From the NCBI RefSeq assembly GCF_029945805.1, contig NZ_JAQSDH010000019.1:1-49487 (forward strand): a stretch of DNA of 49,487 nt, in the 5' to 3' direction. Under the pieces are notes generated by a model. That model had not been told where the DNA came from. It searched no databases and worked only from the letters and a program-made list of their open reading frames with translations. Source of the stretch: Flavobacterium sp. (GTDB taxonomy: Bacteria; Bacteroidota; Bacteroidia; Flavobacteriales; Flavobacteriaceae). Below, in pieces: positions 1 to 7,520 of this stretch (position 1 is the first letter of the stretch; every line of letters begins with the position of its first letter). Made by a program: the position numbers and the translations under genes.

Positions 1-1144
1 TGGTAAGCACTTGCTTTTCCATTGGAATATCTAAACCAAGTTTTTTATTCATTCTGTAACGACCTACTTCACCTAAGTTGTAACGTTGGTCAGAGAAGAA
101 CAATTTATCAATAATACCACGAGCAGTTTCTTCATCAGGCGGTTCTGCATTACGCAATTGTCTGTAGATATGCTCAACGGCTTCTTTTTCAGAGTTTGTT
201 GGATCTTTTTGTAACGTATTATGAATGATGGCGTAATCACCTTGATTAGCATCTTCTTTATGTAACAAAATAGATTTAACGTTAGAATCGATGATTTCTT
301 CCACATTATCTTTGTCGATAATGGTATCTCTGTCAAGGATAATCTCGTTACGTTCGATAGAAACTACTTCACCAGTATCTTCATCTACGAAATCTTCATG
401 CCAAGTATTTAATACTCTGGCTGCTAATTTTCTACCGATGTATTTTTTAAGTCCTGTTTTTGAAACTTTAATTTCTTCAGCAAGGTCGAAAATCTCAAGG
501 ATATCCTTGTCTCTTTCGAAACCGATTGCACGGAATAAAGTAGTTACAGGTAATTTTTTCTTTCTGTCGATATACGCATACATTACGCTATTGATATCGG
601 TAGCAAATTCAATCCATGAACCTTTGAAAGGAATAACTCTGGCAGAGTATAACTTCGTTCCGTTTGCGTGGAATGATTGACCAAAGAAAACCCCAGGAGA
701 ACGGTGTAATTGCGAAACTACAACACGCTCAGCACCGTTGATTACGAAAGTACCGCTTGGCGTCATGTAAGGAATAGTTCCTAAATAAACATCTTGTACG
801 ATAGTTTCAAAATCCTCGTGTTCTGGATCAGTGCAATACAGTTTTAGACGCGCTTTTAAAGGCACGCTATATGTTAAACCTCTTTCGATACACTCTTGAA
901 TTGTATAACGTGGTGGGTCAACAAAATAATCTAGAAATTCTAATACAAATTGGTTTCTTGTATCAGTAATTGGAAAGTTTTCCATGAAGGTATTATACAA
1001 TCCTTCGGTGCCTCTTTCATCTGATTTCGTTTCCAATTGGAAGAAATCTTGAAAAGATTTTACCTGAACATCTAGAAAATCTGGATATTGAGGAATATTC
1101 TTTGTAGAAGCAAAATTCAATCTTTCAGTCTGATTTGTTATCAT
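1..1144 (-). CDS. rpoB: RNA polymerase beta subunit, N-terminal part (truncated by window edge)
   Basis: About 381 N-terminal codons of the beta subunit of RNA polymerase are present; the rest lies beyond position 1. The start ATG at 1144-1142 gives [16 protein letters not shown], the usual start in Flavobacteriia. Beta-subunit features are readable, such as [39 protein letters not shown] and SPGVFFGQ, which belong to the protrusion and lobe regions. It follows rplL by 247 bases, as in the standard rplKAJL-rpoBC order, and is separated from it by a terminator-like hairpin at 1325-1369 that probably attenuates transcription. No Shine-Dalgarno is seen. Identification is certain. Confidence 0.98.
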   Translation of the reverse strand, partial: MITNQTERLNFASTKNIPQYPDFLDVQVKSFQDFFQLETKSDERGTEGLYNTFMENFPITDTRNQFVLEFLDYFVDPPRYTIQECIERGLTYSVPLKARLKLYCTDPEHEDFETIVQDVYLGTIPYMTPSGTFVINGAERVVVSQLHRSPGVFFGQSFHANGTKLYSARVIPFKGSWIEFATDINSVMYAYIDRKKKLPVTTLFRAIGFERDKDILEIFDLAEEIKVSKTGLKKYIGRKLAARVLNTWHEDFVDEDTGEVVSIERNEIILDRDTIIDKDNVEEIIDSNVKSILLHKEDANQGDYAIIHNTLQKDPTNSEKEAVEHIYRQLRNAEPPDEETARGIIDKLFFSDQRYNLGEVGRYRMNKKLGLDIPMEKQVLT

Positions 1145-1324
1145 CAATGAGCAAAATTTTGATTAAAAAAAAGTGATTTTTTGTGTAGAAACACGAGCAA
1201 TCCATACTTTCTTTTTATACCGATACATCTTTGAAAATGAACCAAGTTCGTTCATTATCTTTCTTCGTTATCGATCAAAAGATTTTCGTATTCATAATAA
1301 AACTGGATATAATTTTATTATACG

Positions 1325-1369
1325 AAAAATGGTTTAGGCCCTTGGACGCATTTGTCCAAGGCCTAAACC
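1325..1369 (-). terminator. Attenuator-like hairpin between rplL and rpoB
   Basis: On the minus strand a stem of about 16 base pairs with one bulged base (GGTTTAGGC and CTTGGAC paired with GTCCAAG and GCCTAAACC, six-base loop) is followed by A and five T. It has the form of an intrinsic terminator but sits inside an operon, so I read it as a partial terminator that sets the rplL:rpoB ratio. The equivalent interval in E. coli also carries an attenuator. Partial read-through is inferred. Confidence 0.75.
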
Positions 1370-1391
1370 TAGTTCTAAAACCGGAGTTGAA

Positions 1392-1760
1392 TTATTTTAA
1401 TTCAACAACAGCTCCAGCTTCTTCTAAAGATTTTTTCAAACCTTCAGCTTCTGCTTTAGTAACTCCTTCTTTGATGTTAGATGGTGCACCATCAACAAGA
1501 TCTTTAGCTTCTTTCAAACCTAATCCTGTTAATTCTTTAACAGCTTTTACCACTGCTAATTTAGAAGCACCAGCTTCTTTAAGTACTACTGTAAATTCTG
1601 TTTGCTCTTCAGCAACTTCAGCTCCACCACCAGCGCTAACTACAACCGCAGCAGCAGCAGGCTCAATACCATACTCATCTTTTAATATTGTAGCTAAATC
1701 GTTAACTTCCTTAACTGTCATGTTAACTAATTGTTCTGCGAATTGTTTCAAATCTGCCAT
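1392..1760 (-). CDS. rplL: 50S ribosomal protein L7/L12
   Basis: Encodes the 122-residue stalk protein bL12 that recruits translation factors to the ribosome. The N-terminal dimerisation helix ([22 protein letters not shown]), the Ala/Val-rich hinge ([19 protein letters not shown]) and the C-terminal domain with the conserved [15 protein letters not shown] motif are all visible, and the length is normal. It lies 55 bases after rplJ in the same operon. A longer reading frame on the opposite strand is only its shadow. Confidence 0.98.
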   Translation of the reverse strand: MADLKQFAEQLVNMTVKEVNDLATILKDEYGIEPAAAAVVVSAGGGAEVAEEQTEFTVVLKEAGASKLAVVKAVKELTGLGLKEAKDLVDGAPSNIKEGVTKAEAEGLKKSLEEAGAVVELK

Positions 1761-1815
1761 TTTTTCTATCGTTTAAAATGTTCTTTAATTATTATTTTTT
1801 TTTAGTCTGCTCTAA

Positions 1816-2316
1816 TTATTCTGCTGTTGCGCCTTTTTGCTCTGCATTATTTAATAATGCTGCAATAACACGTTTTGCAGGCGATTGAAGTAATCCAATG
1901 ATTTCTCCAATAACTTCTTCTTTAGATTTCAATGATGCCAAGCTATCTAAAAGGTTGTCACCGATGTAAATTTCACCGTTGATATACGCTCCTTTGAAAG
2001 ATGGTTTATCTGATTTTTTTCTGAAATCTTTAATGATTTTCGCTGGTGCATTAGCAATATCTGCAATAAAAATTGAAGAATTCCCTTTTAATACACTTGC
2101 TAAATCACCATAATCATTACTTGAAGCTTCCATTGCTTTTCCAAGCAAAGTATTTTTAACCACTTCTAGTTTGATACCTGCTTTAAAACAAGTTCTTCTC
2201 AAATTAGAGGTTGTTTCAGCATTCAATCCTGAAGTATCTGCAATATAAATTATATTTGCATTAGCCAACTTTGCAGTTAAATCTTCTATCGCGATTGATT
2301 TTTCTTCTCTTGTCAT
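1816..2316 (-). CDS. rplJ: 50S ribosomal protein L10
   Basis: The 166-residue uL10 protein anchors L7/L12 dimers to 23S rRNA at the stalk base. The N-terminal rRNA-binding part (MTREEKSIAIEDLTAKLANA, then LRRTCFKAGIKLEVVKNTLL) and the C-terminal helix that binds L12 are recognisable. Only 21 bases separate it from rplA, too short for the long L10-binding leader that regulates this gene in E. coli, so autoregulation, if any, must use another site. Confidence 0.97.
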   Translation of the reverse strand: MTREEKSIAIEDLTAKLANANIIYIADTSGLNAETTSNLRRTCFKAGIKLEVVKNTLLGKAMEASSNDYGDLASVLKGNSSIFIADIANAPAKIIKDFRKKSDKPSFKGAYINGEIYIGDNLLDSLASLKSKEEVIGEIIGLLQSPAKRVIAALLNNAEQKGATAE

Positions 2317-2337
2317 AATAAAATTTGTTTAACTAAA

Positions 2338-3027
2338 TTATACCGCTTTAGGATCTAAAGCAATAGCAGGACTCATTGTACTTGACAAGTGAATAGACTT
2401 GATGTAAGTACCTTTAGCTGCAGTTGGTTTTAATTTAAGTAAGGTTTGAATAATTTCGTGAGCGTTATCTACAAGTTTGTCAGCCTCAAAAGAGATTCTT
2501 CCAATTCCTGCGTGAACGATACCAGTTTTATCAACTTTAAAGTCGATTTTACCAGCTTTTACTTCTGCAACTGCTTTACCAATATCCATGGTTACCGTTC
2601 CAGTTTTAGGGTTTGGCATTAAACCTCTTGGACCTAAAATACGTCCTAATGGTCCTAATTTACCCATGATAGCCGGCATCGTGATGATAACATCAACATC
2701 TGTCCAACCGTCTTTAATTTTTTGAAGGTAATCATCCAATCCTACATAGTCAGCACCAGCAGCTTTCGCTTCTGCTTCTTTATCTGGAGTTACTAAAGCT
2801 AATACTTTAGTATCTTTTCCAGTTCCATGAGGAAGGGTAACTACACCTCTTACCATTTGATTTGCTTTTCTTGGATCAACTCCTAGACGAACAGCAATGT
2901 CAACAGACTCGTCAAATTTTGCTGAAGCAACCACTTTCAATAAAGACGAAGCGTCTTTTAAAGAATACAGTTTGTTTTTTTCAATTTTTGAAGCAGCCTC
3001 TTTTTGTTTTTTTGTCAATTTTGCCAT
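2338..3027 (-). CDS. rplA: 50S ribosomal protein L1
   Basis: The 229-residue uL1 protein forms the mobile L1 stalk at the ribosomal E site. Typical segments are present: [39 protein letters not shown] and the C-terminal [15 protein letters not shown]. It starts three bases after the rplK stop, so the two are almost certainly translated from one message. In E. coli L1 also represses translation of rplK-rplA; a hairpin just before rplK (3480-3517) is a possible site for such control here. Confidence 0.98.
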   Translation of the reverse strand: MAKLTKKQKEAASKIEKNKLYSLKDASSLLKVVASAKFDESVDIAVRLGVDPRKANQMVRGVVTLPHGTGKDTKVLALVTPDKEAEAKAAGADYVGLDDYLQKIKDGWTDVDVIITMPAIMGKLGPLGRILGPRGLMPNPKTGTVTMDIGKAVAEVKAGKIDFKVDKTGIVHAGIGRISFEADKLVDNAHEIIQTLLKLKPTAAKGTYIKSIHLSSTMSPAIALDPKAV

Positions 3028-3030
3028 TTC

Positions 3031-3474
3031 TTACTTTTTTAGAGGAGAATCTCCAGTTACAGTTATTCCCATAGATCTAGCTGTTCCAGCAATCATGCTC
3101 ATCGCCTTTTCAGGTGTGAAAGCATTTAAATCAACCATCTTGTCTTCGGCGATAGCTTTAATTTGATCCCAAGTCACATTCGCAACTTTCTTTCTATTAG
3201 GCTCGCCTGAACCAGATTTTAATTTAGCAGCATCCAATAACTGAATTGCAGCAGGTGGAGTTTTTACAACAAAATCAAACGATTTGTCTTTATACACGGT
3301 AATTTGTACCGGTAATACTTTGCCAGGTTGATCTTGTGTTCTAGCATTAAATTGCTTACAGAACTCCATGATATTAACACCAGCAGCTCCCAGAGCAGGT
3401 CCAACCGGTGGCGACGGGTTCGCAGCACCTCCCTTAACTTGTAGTTTAACTACTTTACTAATCTCTTTAGCCAT
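3031..3474 (-). CDS. rplK: 50S ribosomal protein L11
   Basis: The 147-residue uL11 protein binds the GTPase-associated centre of 23S rRNA. The N-terminal domain ([20 protein letters not shown], then [15 protein letters not shown]) and C-terminal rRNA-binding domain ([29 protein letters not shown]) are complete; it is a few residues longer than the E. coli protein. A stem-loop with nine T ends five bases before its ATG, which makes expression control at this point likely. No Shine-Dalgarno is seen; the AT-rich upstream sequence is normal for this phylum. Confidence 0.98.
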   Translation of the reverse strand: MAKEISKVVKLQVKGGAANPSPPVGPALGAAGVNIMEFCKQFNARTQDQPGKVLPVQITVYKDKSFDFVVKTPPAAIQLLDAAKLKSGSGEPNRKKVANVTWDQIKAIAEDKMVDLNAFTPEKAMSMIAGTARSMGITVTGDSPLKK

Positions 3475-3479
3475 TGTTT

Positions 3480-3517
3480 AAAAAAAAATGCAATTGTCTG
3501 TGGAAGCAGACGTTTGC
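3480..3517 (-). terminator. Hairpin with T-run immediately upstream of rplK
   Basis: On the minus strand GCAA-AC-GTCTG pairs with CAGAC-AA-TTGC (loop CTTCCA, two-by-two internal loop) and is followed by A and nine T, ending five bases before the rplK start codon. It may be an intrinsic attenuator between nusG and rplK, or an L1 operator given the internal loop. The structure is seen; the role is inferred. Confidence 0.55.
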
Positions 3518-3538
3518 GGTTTATAATAGTGTAACGAA

Positions 3539-4090
3539 TTATACTTTTTCTACTTGCATAAAGGCTAACTCTAATGGTGTTTTTCTTCCGAAAATCTTCA
3601 CCATTACTTCTAGTTTGCGCTTATCTTCATTAATTTTCTCAATCGTTCCATTGAAACCATTGAAAGGACCATCTACAACTTTAATCGTTTCACCGATAGT
3701 AAATGGTATATTTTGGGTATCCGTATTAACCGCTAATTCATCTACTTTTCCAAGCATTCTGTTAACTTCAGATATTCTTAATGGCACAGGATCTCCGCCT
3801 TTTACTTCACCTAAAAATCCTATTACACTAGTGATTGATTTGATAATATGTGGTATTTCACCAACTAAATTAGCCTCAATCATTACATATCCCGGAAAAT
3901 AGACTTTATCTTTAGCGACTTTTTTTCCATCTCGAACCGTTACCACTTTTTCAGTTGGAACGAGAACCTGAGAAATGTAATCGGACATTCCTAATCTATT
4001 GATTTCAGTTTCGATGTAAGCTTTGACTTTATTTTCTTGTCCGCTTACCGCTCTAACTACGTACCATTTTTTTACATTATTATCAGCCAT
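3539..4090 (-). CDS. nusG: Transcription termination/antitermination factor NusG
   Basis: NusG (183 residues) binds RNA polymerase and couples it to Rho or the ribosome. The N-terminal NGN domain starts KKWYVVRAVSGQENKVKAYI and the C-terminal KOW domain is readable as VDGPFNGFNGTIEKINEDK. Length matches the family. It follows secE by ten bases, the common secE-nusG pair, and is followed by rplK after 64 bases containing a hairpin. Confidence 0.97.
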   Translation of the reverse strand: MADNNVKKWYVVRAVSGQENKVKAYIETEINRLGMSDYISQVLVPTEKVVTVRDGKKVAKDKVYFPGYVMIEANLVGEIPHIIKSITSVIGFLGEVKGGDPVPLRISEVNRMLGKVDELAVNTDTQNIPFTIGETIKVVDGPFNGFNGTIEKINEDKRKLEVMVKIFGRKTPLELAFMQVEKV

Positions 4091-4100
4091 TTCGGAGAAA

Positions 4101-4298
4101 TTATGATTTTATCAAATTAAAAATTCCTTCGATTGCTTTTGCACACATTTCGTCAACGCCCCATGTAGCCAAAGCGAAAACAATTGAAAATACAGCAACT
4201 ATAATAGTCAAACGCTGAGTTTCAGCCCATTCTGGCCAAGTAACATTTGATTTCAATTCTTCAAATGCTTCTGATATATAATTAACAACTTTTGTCAT
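4101..4298 (-). CDS. secE: Preprotein translocase subunit SecE
   Basis: SecE (65 residues) clamps SecY in the inner-membrane Sec translocon. This is the short one-helix form: an amphipathic N-terminal segment (NYISEAFEELKSNVTWPEW) followed by a single membrane helix (RLTIIVAVFSIVFALATWGVDEM). Its ATG is about 15 bases downstream of the tRNA-Trp 3' end, so tRNA and mRNA must be separated by processing if cotranscribed. Confidence 0.95.
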   Translation of the reverse strand: MTKVVNYISEAFEELKSNVTWPEWAETQRLTIIVAVFSIVFALATWGVDEMCAKAIEGIFNLIKS

Positions 4299-4313
4299 TG
4301 TGTTTTATTTTTG

Positions 4314-4384
4314 CACGGGCGGAGGGATTCGAACCCCCATCAACGGTTTTGGAGACCGCTATTCTACCCTTGAACTACGCCCGT
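4314..4384 (-). tRNA. trnW: tRNA-Trp (anticodon CCA)
   Basis: The minus strand folds as a complete cloverleaf: acceptor ACGGGCG paired with CGCCCGT, D arm GTTCAAGGGTAGAAT, anticodon arm GCGGTCTCCAAAACCGT with CCA, and T arm with GGTTCGAATCC. The 3' CCA is not encoded. It lies between tuf and secE, immediately after the tuf terminator. Only about eleven bases separate that T-run from the tRNA. Confidence 0.96.
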
Positions 4385-4395
4385 CGATTAGTATT

Positions 4396-4430
4396 AAAAA
4401 ACAGCAGAGTACCAAAATGGTTCTCTGCTG
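4396..4430 (-). terminator. Intrinsic terminator after tuf
   Basis: CAGCAGAGAACC pairs with GGTACTCTGCTG with one mismatch around a short loop and is followed by six T on the minus strand. It closes tuf 20 bases after its stop. Because there is almost no room for another promoter before tRNA-Trp, some read-through, or a promoter overlapping the hairpin, is needed to express tRNA-Trp and secE. Confidence 0.75.
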
Positions 4431-4449
4431 GATTTCTATTTTATTTAAA

Positions 4450-5637
4450 TTATGCTATGATCTCAGTAACCTGACCTGCACCAACTGTTCTACCACCTTC
4501 ACGGATAGCGAAACGCAAACCTACGTTCATTGCAATTGGGCTTAACAAAGCAACATTGATTGTTAAGTTATCTCCTGGCATAACCATTTCAACTCCATCA
4601 GGCAACGTAATAACTCCAGTTACGTCAGTTGTACGTACGTAAAACTGTGGACGGTAATTGTTGTGGAATGGCGTGTGACGACCACCTTCTTCTTTTTTCA
4701 AGATGTAAACTTCAGCTTTGAAAGTAGCGTGTGGTTTAACTGAACCTGGCTTAATAATAACCATACCTCTTTTGATATCCGCTTTATCAATACCTCTTAA
4801 CAACAAACCTACGTTATCTCCAGCTTCACCTCTATCAAGAATTTTTCGGAACATCTCAACTCCTGTAATAGTAGAAGTTAATTTTTCAGCTCCCATACCA
4901 ATAATTTCAACTGGATCTCCTGTATTAGCAATTCCTGTTTCGATACGACCTGTAGCAACAGTTCCACGACCCGTAATTGTAAATGAATCTTCAACTGGCA
5001 TCAAGAATGGTTTCGAAATATCACGCACTGGCTCTTCAATCCAAGCATCAACAGCAGCCATTAATTCAATGATTTTTGGTACCCAAGCAGGGTCGTTATT
5101 CAATCCACCTAAAGCAGACCCTTGAATAACTGGACTGTTGTCTCCATCATAATCGTAGAAAGACAATAAGTCTCTGATTTCCATCTCAACTAGCTCTAAA
5201 AGCTCAGCATCATCAACCATATCCACTTTGTTCATGAAAACTACCATTCTAGGAATACCAACTTGACGACCTAGAAGGATGTGCTCACGTGTTTGTGGCA
5301 TTGGTCCGTCTGTAGCAGCTACTACTAAGATAGCACCGTCCATTTGAGCAGCACCAGTAACCATGTTCTTAACGTAATCCGCGTGACCTGGACAGTCAAC
5401 GTGTGCGTAGTGACGGTTAGCAGTTTCATACTCAACGTGTGAAGTGTTGATAGTAATACCTCTTTCTTTTTCTTCTGGAGCATTATCAATTTGATCAAAT
5501 GATTTTGCTTGACAGTATCCTGCATCAGACAATACTTTAGTAATTGCAGCAGTTAATGTAGTTTTTCCGTGATCCACGTGCCCAATCGTACCAATATTAA
5601 GGTGTGGTTTGTTACGATTAAAATTTTCTTTTGCCAT
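4450..5637 (-). CDS. tuf: Elongation factor Tu
   Basis: EF-Tu (395 residues) delivers aminoacyl-tRNA to the ribosome using GTP. The P-loop GHVDHGKTT is at residues 19-27; switch [14 protein letters not shown] and the guanine-specificity motif NKVDMVD follow, then domains II ([13 protein letters not shown]) and III ([15 protein letters not shown]). Length is normal. It lies downstream of tRNA-Thr(GGT) and upstream of tRNA-Trp-secE, the same arrangement as tufB in many bacteria. It is the only tuf copy in the window. Confidence 0.99.
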   Translation of the reverse strand: MAKENFNRNKPHLNIGTIGHVDHGKTTLTAAITKVLSDAGYCQAKSFDQIDNAPEEKERGITINTSHVEYETANRHYAHVDCPGHADYVKNMVTGAAQMDGAILVVAATDGPMPQTREHILLGRQVGIPRMVVFMNKVDMVDDAELLELVEMEIRDLLSFYDYDGDNSPVIQGSALGGLNNDPAWVPKIIELMAAVDAWIEEPVRDISKPFLMPVEDSFTITGRGTVATGRIETGIANTGDPVEIIGMGAEKLTSTITGVEMFRKILDRGEAGDNVGLLLRGIDKADIKRGMVIIKPGSVKPHATFKAEVYILKKEEGGRHTPFHNNYRPQFYVRTTDVTGVITLPDGVEMVMPGDNLTINVALLSPIAMNVGLRFAIREGGRTVGAGQVTEIIA

Positions 5638-5698
5638 TTTAATTAATTTTAAACTTAGTTATATTTATTTATTAGTGTTCAATTTTCAATTCAATTTG

Positions 5699-5770
5699 AG
5701 CCAACTACGGGAATTGAACCCGTGACCTCTTCCTTACCAAGGAAGCACTCTACCCCTGAGCTAAGTCGGC
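5699..5770 (-). tRNA. trnT: tRNA-Thr (anticodon GGT)
   Basis: Cloverleaf on the minus strand with acceptor GCCGACT paired with AGTTGGC through a G-T pair, D arm TAGCTCAGGGGTAGAGT, anticodon stem CTTCC/GGAAG around TTGGTAA, and T arm GGTTCAATTCC. It is separated from tuf by about 60 bases and from tRNA-Tyr by an unusual 169-base structured spacer. Confidence 0.96.
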
Positions 5771-5939
5771 AGTTTCCTTGGTTTGCAGACTATCAACAAA
5801 AGCTTAACAATCCAATAAGGCCATCCACTTTCAAGATTACAAGCAAAGCTTGTGATCTGCAAAGGTGAACCCTTACGAAGTTTTTGAAACACAATTTTAT
5901 TCAAGCGAGCTTGATAAAATTCCTTATCCAAAAACTTTG
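5771..5939 (-). other. Highly structured 169-base spacer between two tRNAs
   Basis: This interval contains two groups of inverted repeats. The first has arms TTTGCAGA (5782-5789) and TCTGCAAA (5856-5863) enclosing the hairpin ACAAGC-AAA-GCTTGT. The second has arms AAGTTTTTG (5878-5886) and CAAAAACTT (5929-5937) enclosing AATTTTAT-T-CAAGC-GA-GCTTG-ATAAAATT (5893-5921). Both hairpins share the CAAGC/GCTTG core. No tRNA could be folded here, although in E. coli glyT occupies the position between tyrU and thrT. A reading frame crosses it on the minus strand, but it begins inside tRNA-Tyr and ends at tRNA-Thr, so I do not call it a gene. Function unknown. Confidence 0.6.
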
Positions 5940-6020
5940 TGGGGAGAGCAGGATTCGAACCTGCGAAGTTCACACAGCAGATTTACAGTCTGCCCTCGTT
6001 GGCCGCTTGAGTATCTCCCC
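5940..6020 (-). tRNA. trnY: tRNA-Tyr (anticodon GTA)
   Basis: Class II tRNA with a long variable arm. The acceptor GGGGAGA pairs with TCTCCCC, the anticodon stem GCAGA/TCTGC encloses CTGTAAA, and the T arm reads GCAGGTTCGAATCCTGC. It is the middle tRNA of the cluster, 31 bases after tRNA-Thr(TGT). Confidence 0.96.
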
Positions 6021-6051
6021 AACTTTTTCTATTACAATACCTTATATTTAG

Positions 6052-6125
6052 AGCCGGCGGAGGGACTCGAACCCACGACCTGCTGATTACAAATCAGCTG
6101 CTCTAGCCAACTGAGCTACGCTGGC
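6052..6125 (-). tRNA. trnT: tRNA-Thr (anticodon TGT)
   Basis: Cloverleaf with acceptor GCCAGCG/CGCCGGC (one wobble pair), D arm TAGCTCAGTTGGCTAGAGC, anticodon stem GCTGA/TCAGC around TTTGTAA, and T arm GTGGGTTCGAGTCCC. It is the first gene of the tRNA-tuf-ribosomal operon, starting roughly 35 bases after the predicted transcription start. Confidence 0.96.
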
Positions 6126-6134
6126 ATATATAAT

Positions 6135-6162
6135 AAAAAAAGTCCGCTATTTCTAACGGACT
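6135..6162 (-). terminator. Intrinsic terminator after hpf
   Basis: AGTCCG (minus-strand 6162-6157) pairs with CGGACT (6146-6141) and is followed by six T. It ends hpf transcription. It overlaps the start of the tRNA operon: the predicted start site near 6160 lies inside the stem. Confidence 0.65.
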
Positions 6163-6163
6163 G

Positions 6164-6193
6164 CAAATGTATATCTTTTTGTTATTTATTCAA
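6164..6193 (-). promoter_or_regulatory. Promoter of the tRNA-tuf-secE-ribosomal operon
   Basis: The minus strand reads TTG (6193-6191), 19 bases, then TACATTTG (6171-6164), an exact match to the Bacteroidota sigma consensus TTG-N19-TAnnTTTG. It is the only such match just upstream of tRNA-Thr(TGT). The start site is expected at about 6160. Confidence 0.75.
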
Positions 6194-6216
6194 AACATTT
6201 TTTAAAAAAAATTATA

Positions 6217-6519
6217 TTAAATATGTGTTCTGATTTTTTCTTTTCTTTTAATCAATAATCGCTCTAATGATTCTGCCGAAACCTCAATCGCTTCCTCAAA
6301 AGTTTTACATTGTTTTTTGACCATAAAATCATCTCCCGGCACATGAATCTTAATCTCTACAATTTTATTTTCTTTCTCACTAGTCTTTTCAACTTTCAAA
6401 AAGACGTCAGATGAAACTACTTTGTCGTAAAACTTTTCAAGTTTATCCATTCGTTCTTGAATAAAATCCACCAACTTTCTGTCAACAGTAAAGTTAACCG
6501 CATGAACATTTACCTTCAT
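6217..6519 (-). CDS. hpf: Ribosome hibernation-promoting factor, short form (HPF/RaiA)
   Basis: A 100-residue protein of the YfiA/HPF family that binds the 30S decoding region and inactivates ribosomes in poor conditions. The beta1-alpha1 start MKVNVHAVNFTVDRKLVDFIQERM and the central region around KTSEKENKIVEIKIHVPGDDFMVKKQ are typical. It lacks the C-terminal dimerisation domain of long HPF. It is 31 bases downstream of the xerC-type gene and may share its transcript, which a terminator at 6135-6162 closes. A hibernation factor beside rpsU and the main ribosomal operon fits growth-rate control. Confidence 0.92.
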   Translation of the reverse strand: MKVNVHAVNFTVDRKLVDFIQERMDKLEKFYDKVVSSDVFLKVEKTSEKENKIVEIKIHVPGDDFMVKKQCKTFEEAIEVSAESLERLLIKRKEKIRTHI

Positions 6520-6550
6520 AATATTTATTTTATTGATTTAACATTTGAAA

Positions 6551-7447
6551 CTATTCTTTATTCCTTGGATGCGCACTGTTATACACTTTTTGGAGCTCGG
6601 CCAAACTGTTATGTGTATAAACCTGTGTTGAAGCCAAACTAGAATGTCCTAATAATTCCTTTACCGAATTTATGTCTGCTCCATTGTTTAAAAGGTGAGT
6701 CGCAAATGTATGTCTAAGTATATGCGGACTCTTTTTTACTTTCTCGGAGACATTACTAAAGTAATAATTTATTAATCGATAAACAAACGAATCGTTTAAT
6801 TTATCGCCATTTAACATTTGGAAAAAATAGCCCTCATCTTTAAGTTCTTGGATTCGTGATCTTTCCACTAAATATTTTGTTGCTTGCTCCACAATGATAG
6901 GTAAAATAGGAATAATTCGTTCTTTATTTCTTTTGCCTAAAACTTTTATTGTATGATTTGACAAATCGAAATTTGTTGTCTTTAAATGAATCAGCTCAGT
7001 TCTTCTTATACCAGTTGTATAAAACAAATCTATAATCAGTTTATCTCTCATTCCTTCAAAACCTTCTTTATAAAGTATCTGATGCAATACCATATCCACT
7101 TCTTTTTCTGAAAAAGGAATCTGGATTTTCTTTGGTGATTTTAAAGCTTTGTGTTTTAAGAGCGGACTAGAACTGAGCTGCTTGGTTTTAAGCAAAAACT
7201 TATAAAAAGATTTTAAAGACGAAATTTTCCTGTTAATACTTGCATTCGATATTCCGTTATCAGACAGCGAAACAATCCAAGAACGGATTTGGCTATAATT
7301 GATAGCTAAAAGATTATCATCATCATATTCACTCAACAAAAAAATCTGAAAAAAACTAATGTCATTAACATAAGCGGTAACGGTATGCTGAGAATAGTTT
7401 TTCTCTAACAATAGATAATCCTGAAACTTATTTATAAAATTCTCCAT
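6551..7447 (-). CDS. xerC: Tyrosine recombinase, XerC/XerD family
   Basis: A 298-residue site-specific recombinase, probably resolving chromosome dimers at dif. The N-terminal SAM-like core-binding domain covers about residues 1-95 and the catalytic domain the rest. Catalytic residues are all visible: R148 (TTGIRRTEL), K172 (GKRNKER), H242 and R245 (PHILRHTFATHLL), H268 (LLGHSS) and Tyr277 (TQVYTHN). I chose the ATG at 7447 (MENFINKFQDYL), since the longer frame begins inside the rpsU terminator hairpin. The start codon directly abuts eight T of that terminator. The stable chromosomal setting argues for Xer rather than a phage integrase; XerC and XerD cannot be told apart with certainty. Confidence 0.92.
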   Translation of the reverse strand: MENFINKFQDYLLLEKNYSQHTVTAYVNDISFFQIFLLSEYDDDNLLAINYSQIRSWIVSLSDNGISNASINRKISSLKSFYKFLLKTKQLSSSPLLKHKALKSPKKIQIPFSEKEVDMVLHQILYKEGFEGMRDKLIIDLFYTTGIRRTELIHLKTTNFDLSNHTIKVLGKRNKERIIPILPIIVEQATKYLVERSRIQELKDEGYFFQMLNGDKLNDSFVYRLINYYFSNVSEKVKKSPHILRHTFATHLLNNGADINSVKELLGHSSLASTQVYTHNSLAELQKVYNSAHPRNKE

Positions 7448-7496
7448 AAAAAAAACCGTTAGCATCAAAGTTATGAAACTTTAATAACTAACGGTT
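7448..7496 (-). terminator. rpsU terminator abutting the recombinase start codon
   Basis: On the minus strand AACCGTTAG (7496-7488) pairs with CTAACGGTT (7462-7454); an inner AAAGTT/AACTTT stem lies between. Eight T (7455-7448) follow and run directly into ATG of the recombinase gene. It begins 24 bases after the rpsU stop. Confidence 0.75.
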
Positions 7497-7520
7497 AGTA
7501 TATTTTTAGAAAATTATGGA

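Noticed and set aside
73..680. Frames inside the 5' part of rpoB on both strands
   Set aside because: They are out of frame with a certain rpoB reading and have no family features.
1231..1776. 181-codon frame on the plus strand
   Set aside because: It lies opposite rplL and its Ala/Ser-rich product is an antisense reading of it.
4292..4545. Plus-strand frames over tRNA-Trp and the tuf end
   Set aside because: They cross a tRNA and the terminator and are antisense to tuf.
5771..5939. A hidden tRNA-Gly in the spacer
   Set aside because: I could not find a T-arm word (GGTTCGA-like), an anticodon arm with TCC, or acceptor pairs in either strand.
5761..5973. 70-codon frame between two tRNAs
   Set aside because: It begins within tRNA-Tyr and ends in tRNA-Thr, with no recognisable protein and no start signal. 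The inverted repeats explain the interval better.
6551..7468. Prophage or integrative element marked by the tyrosine recombinase next to tRNAs
   Set aside because: No attachment-site duplication of tRNA ends, no phage or conjugation genes, and stable housekeeping neighbours; a Xer recombinase fits.
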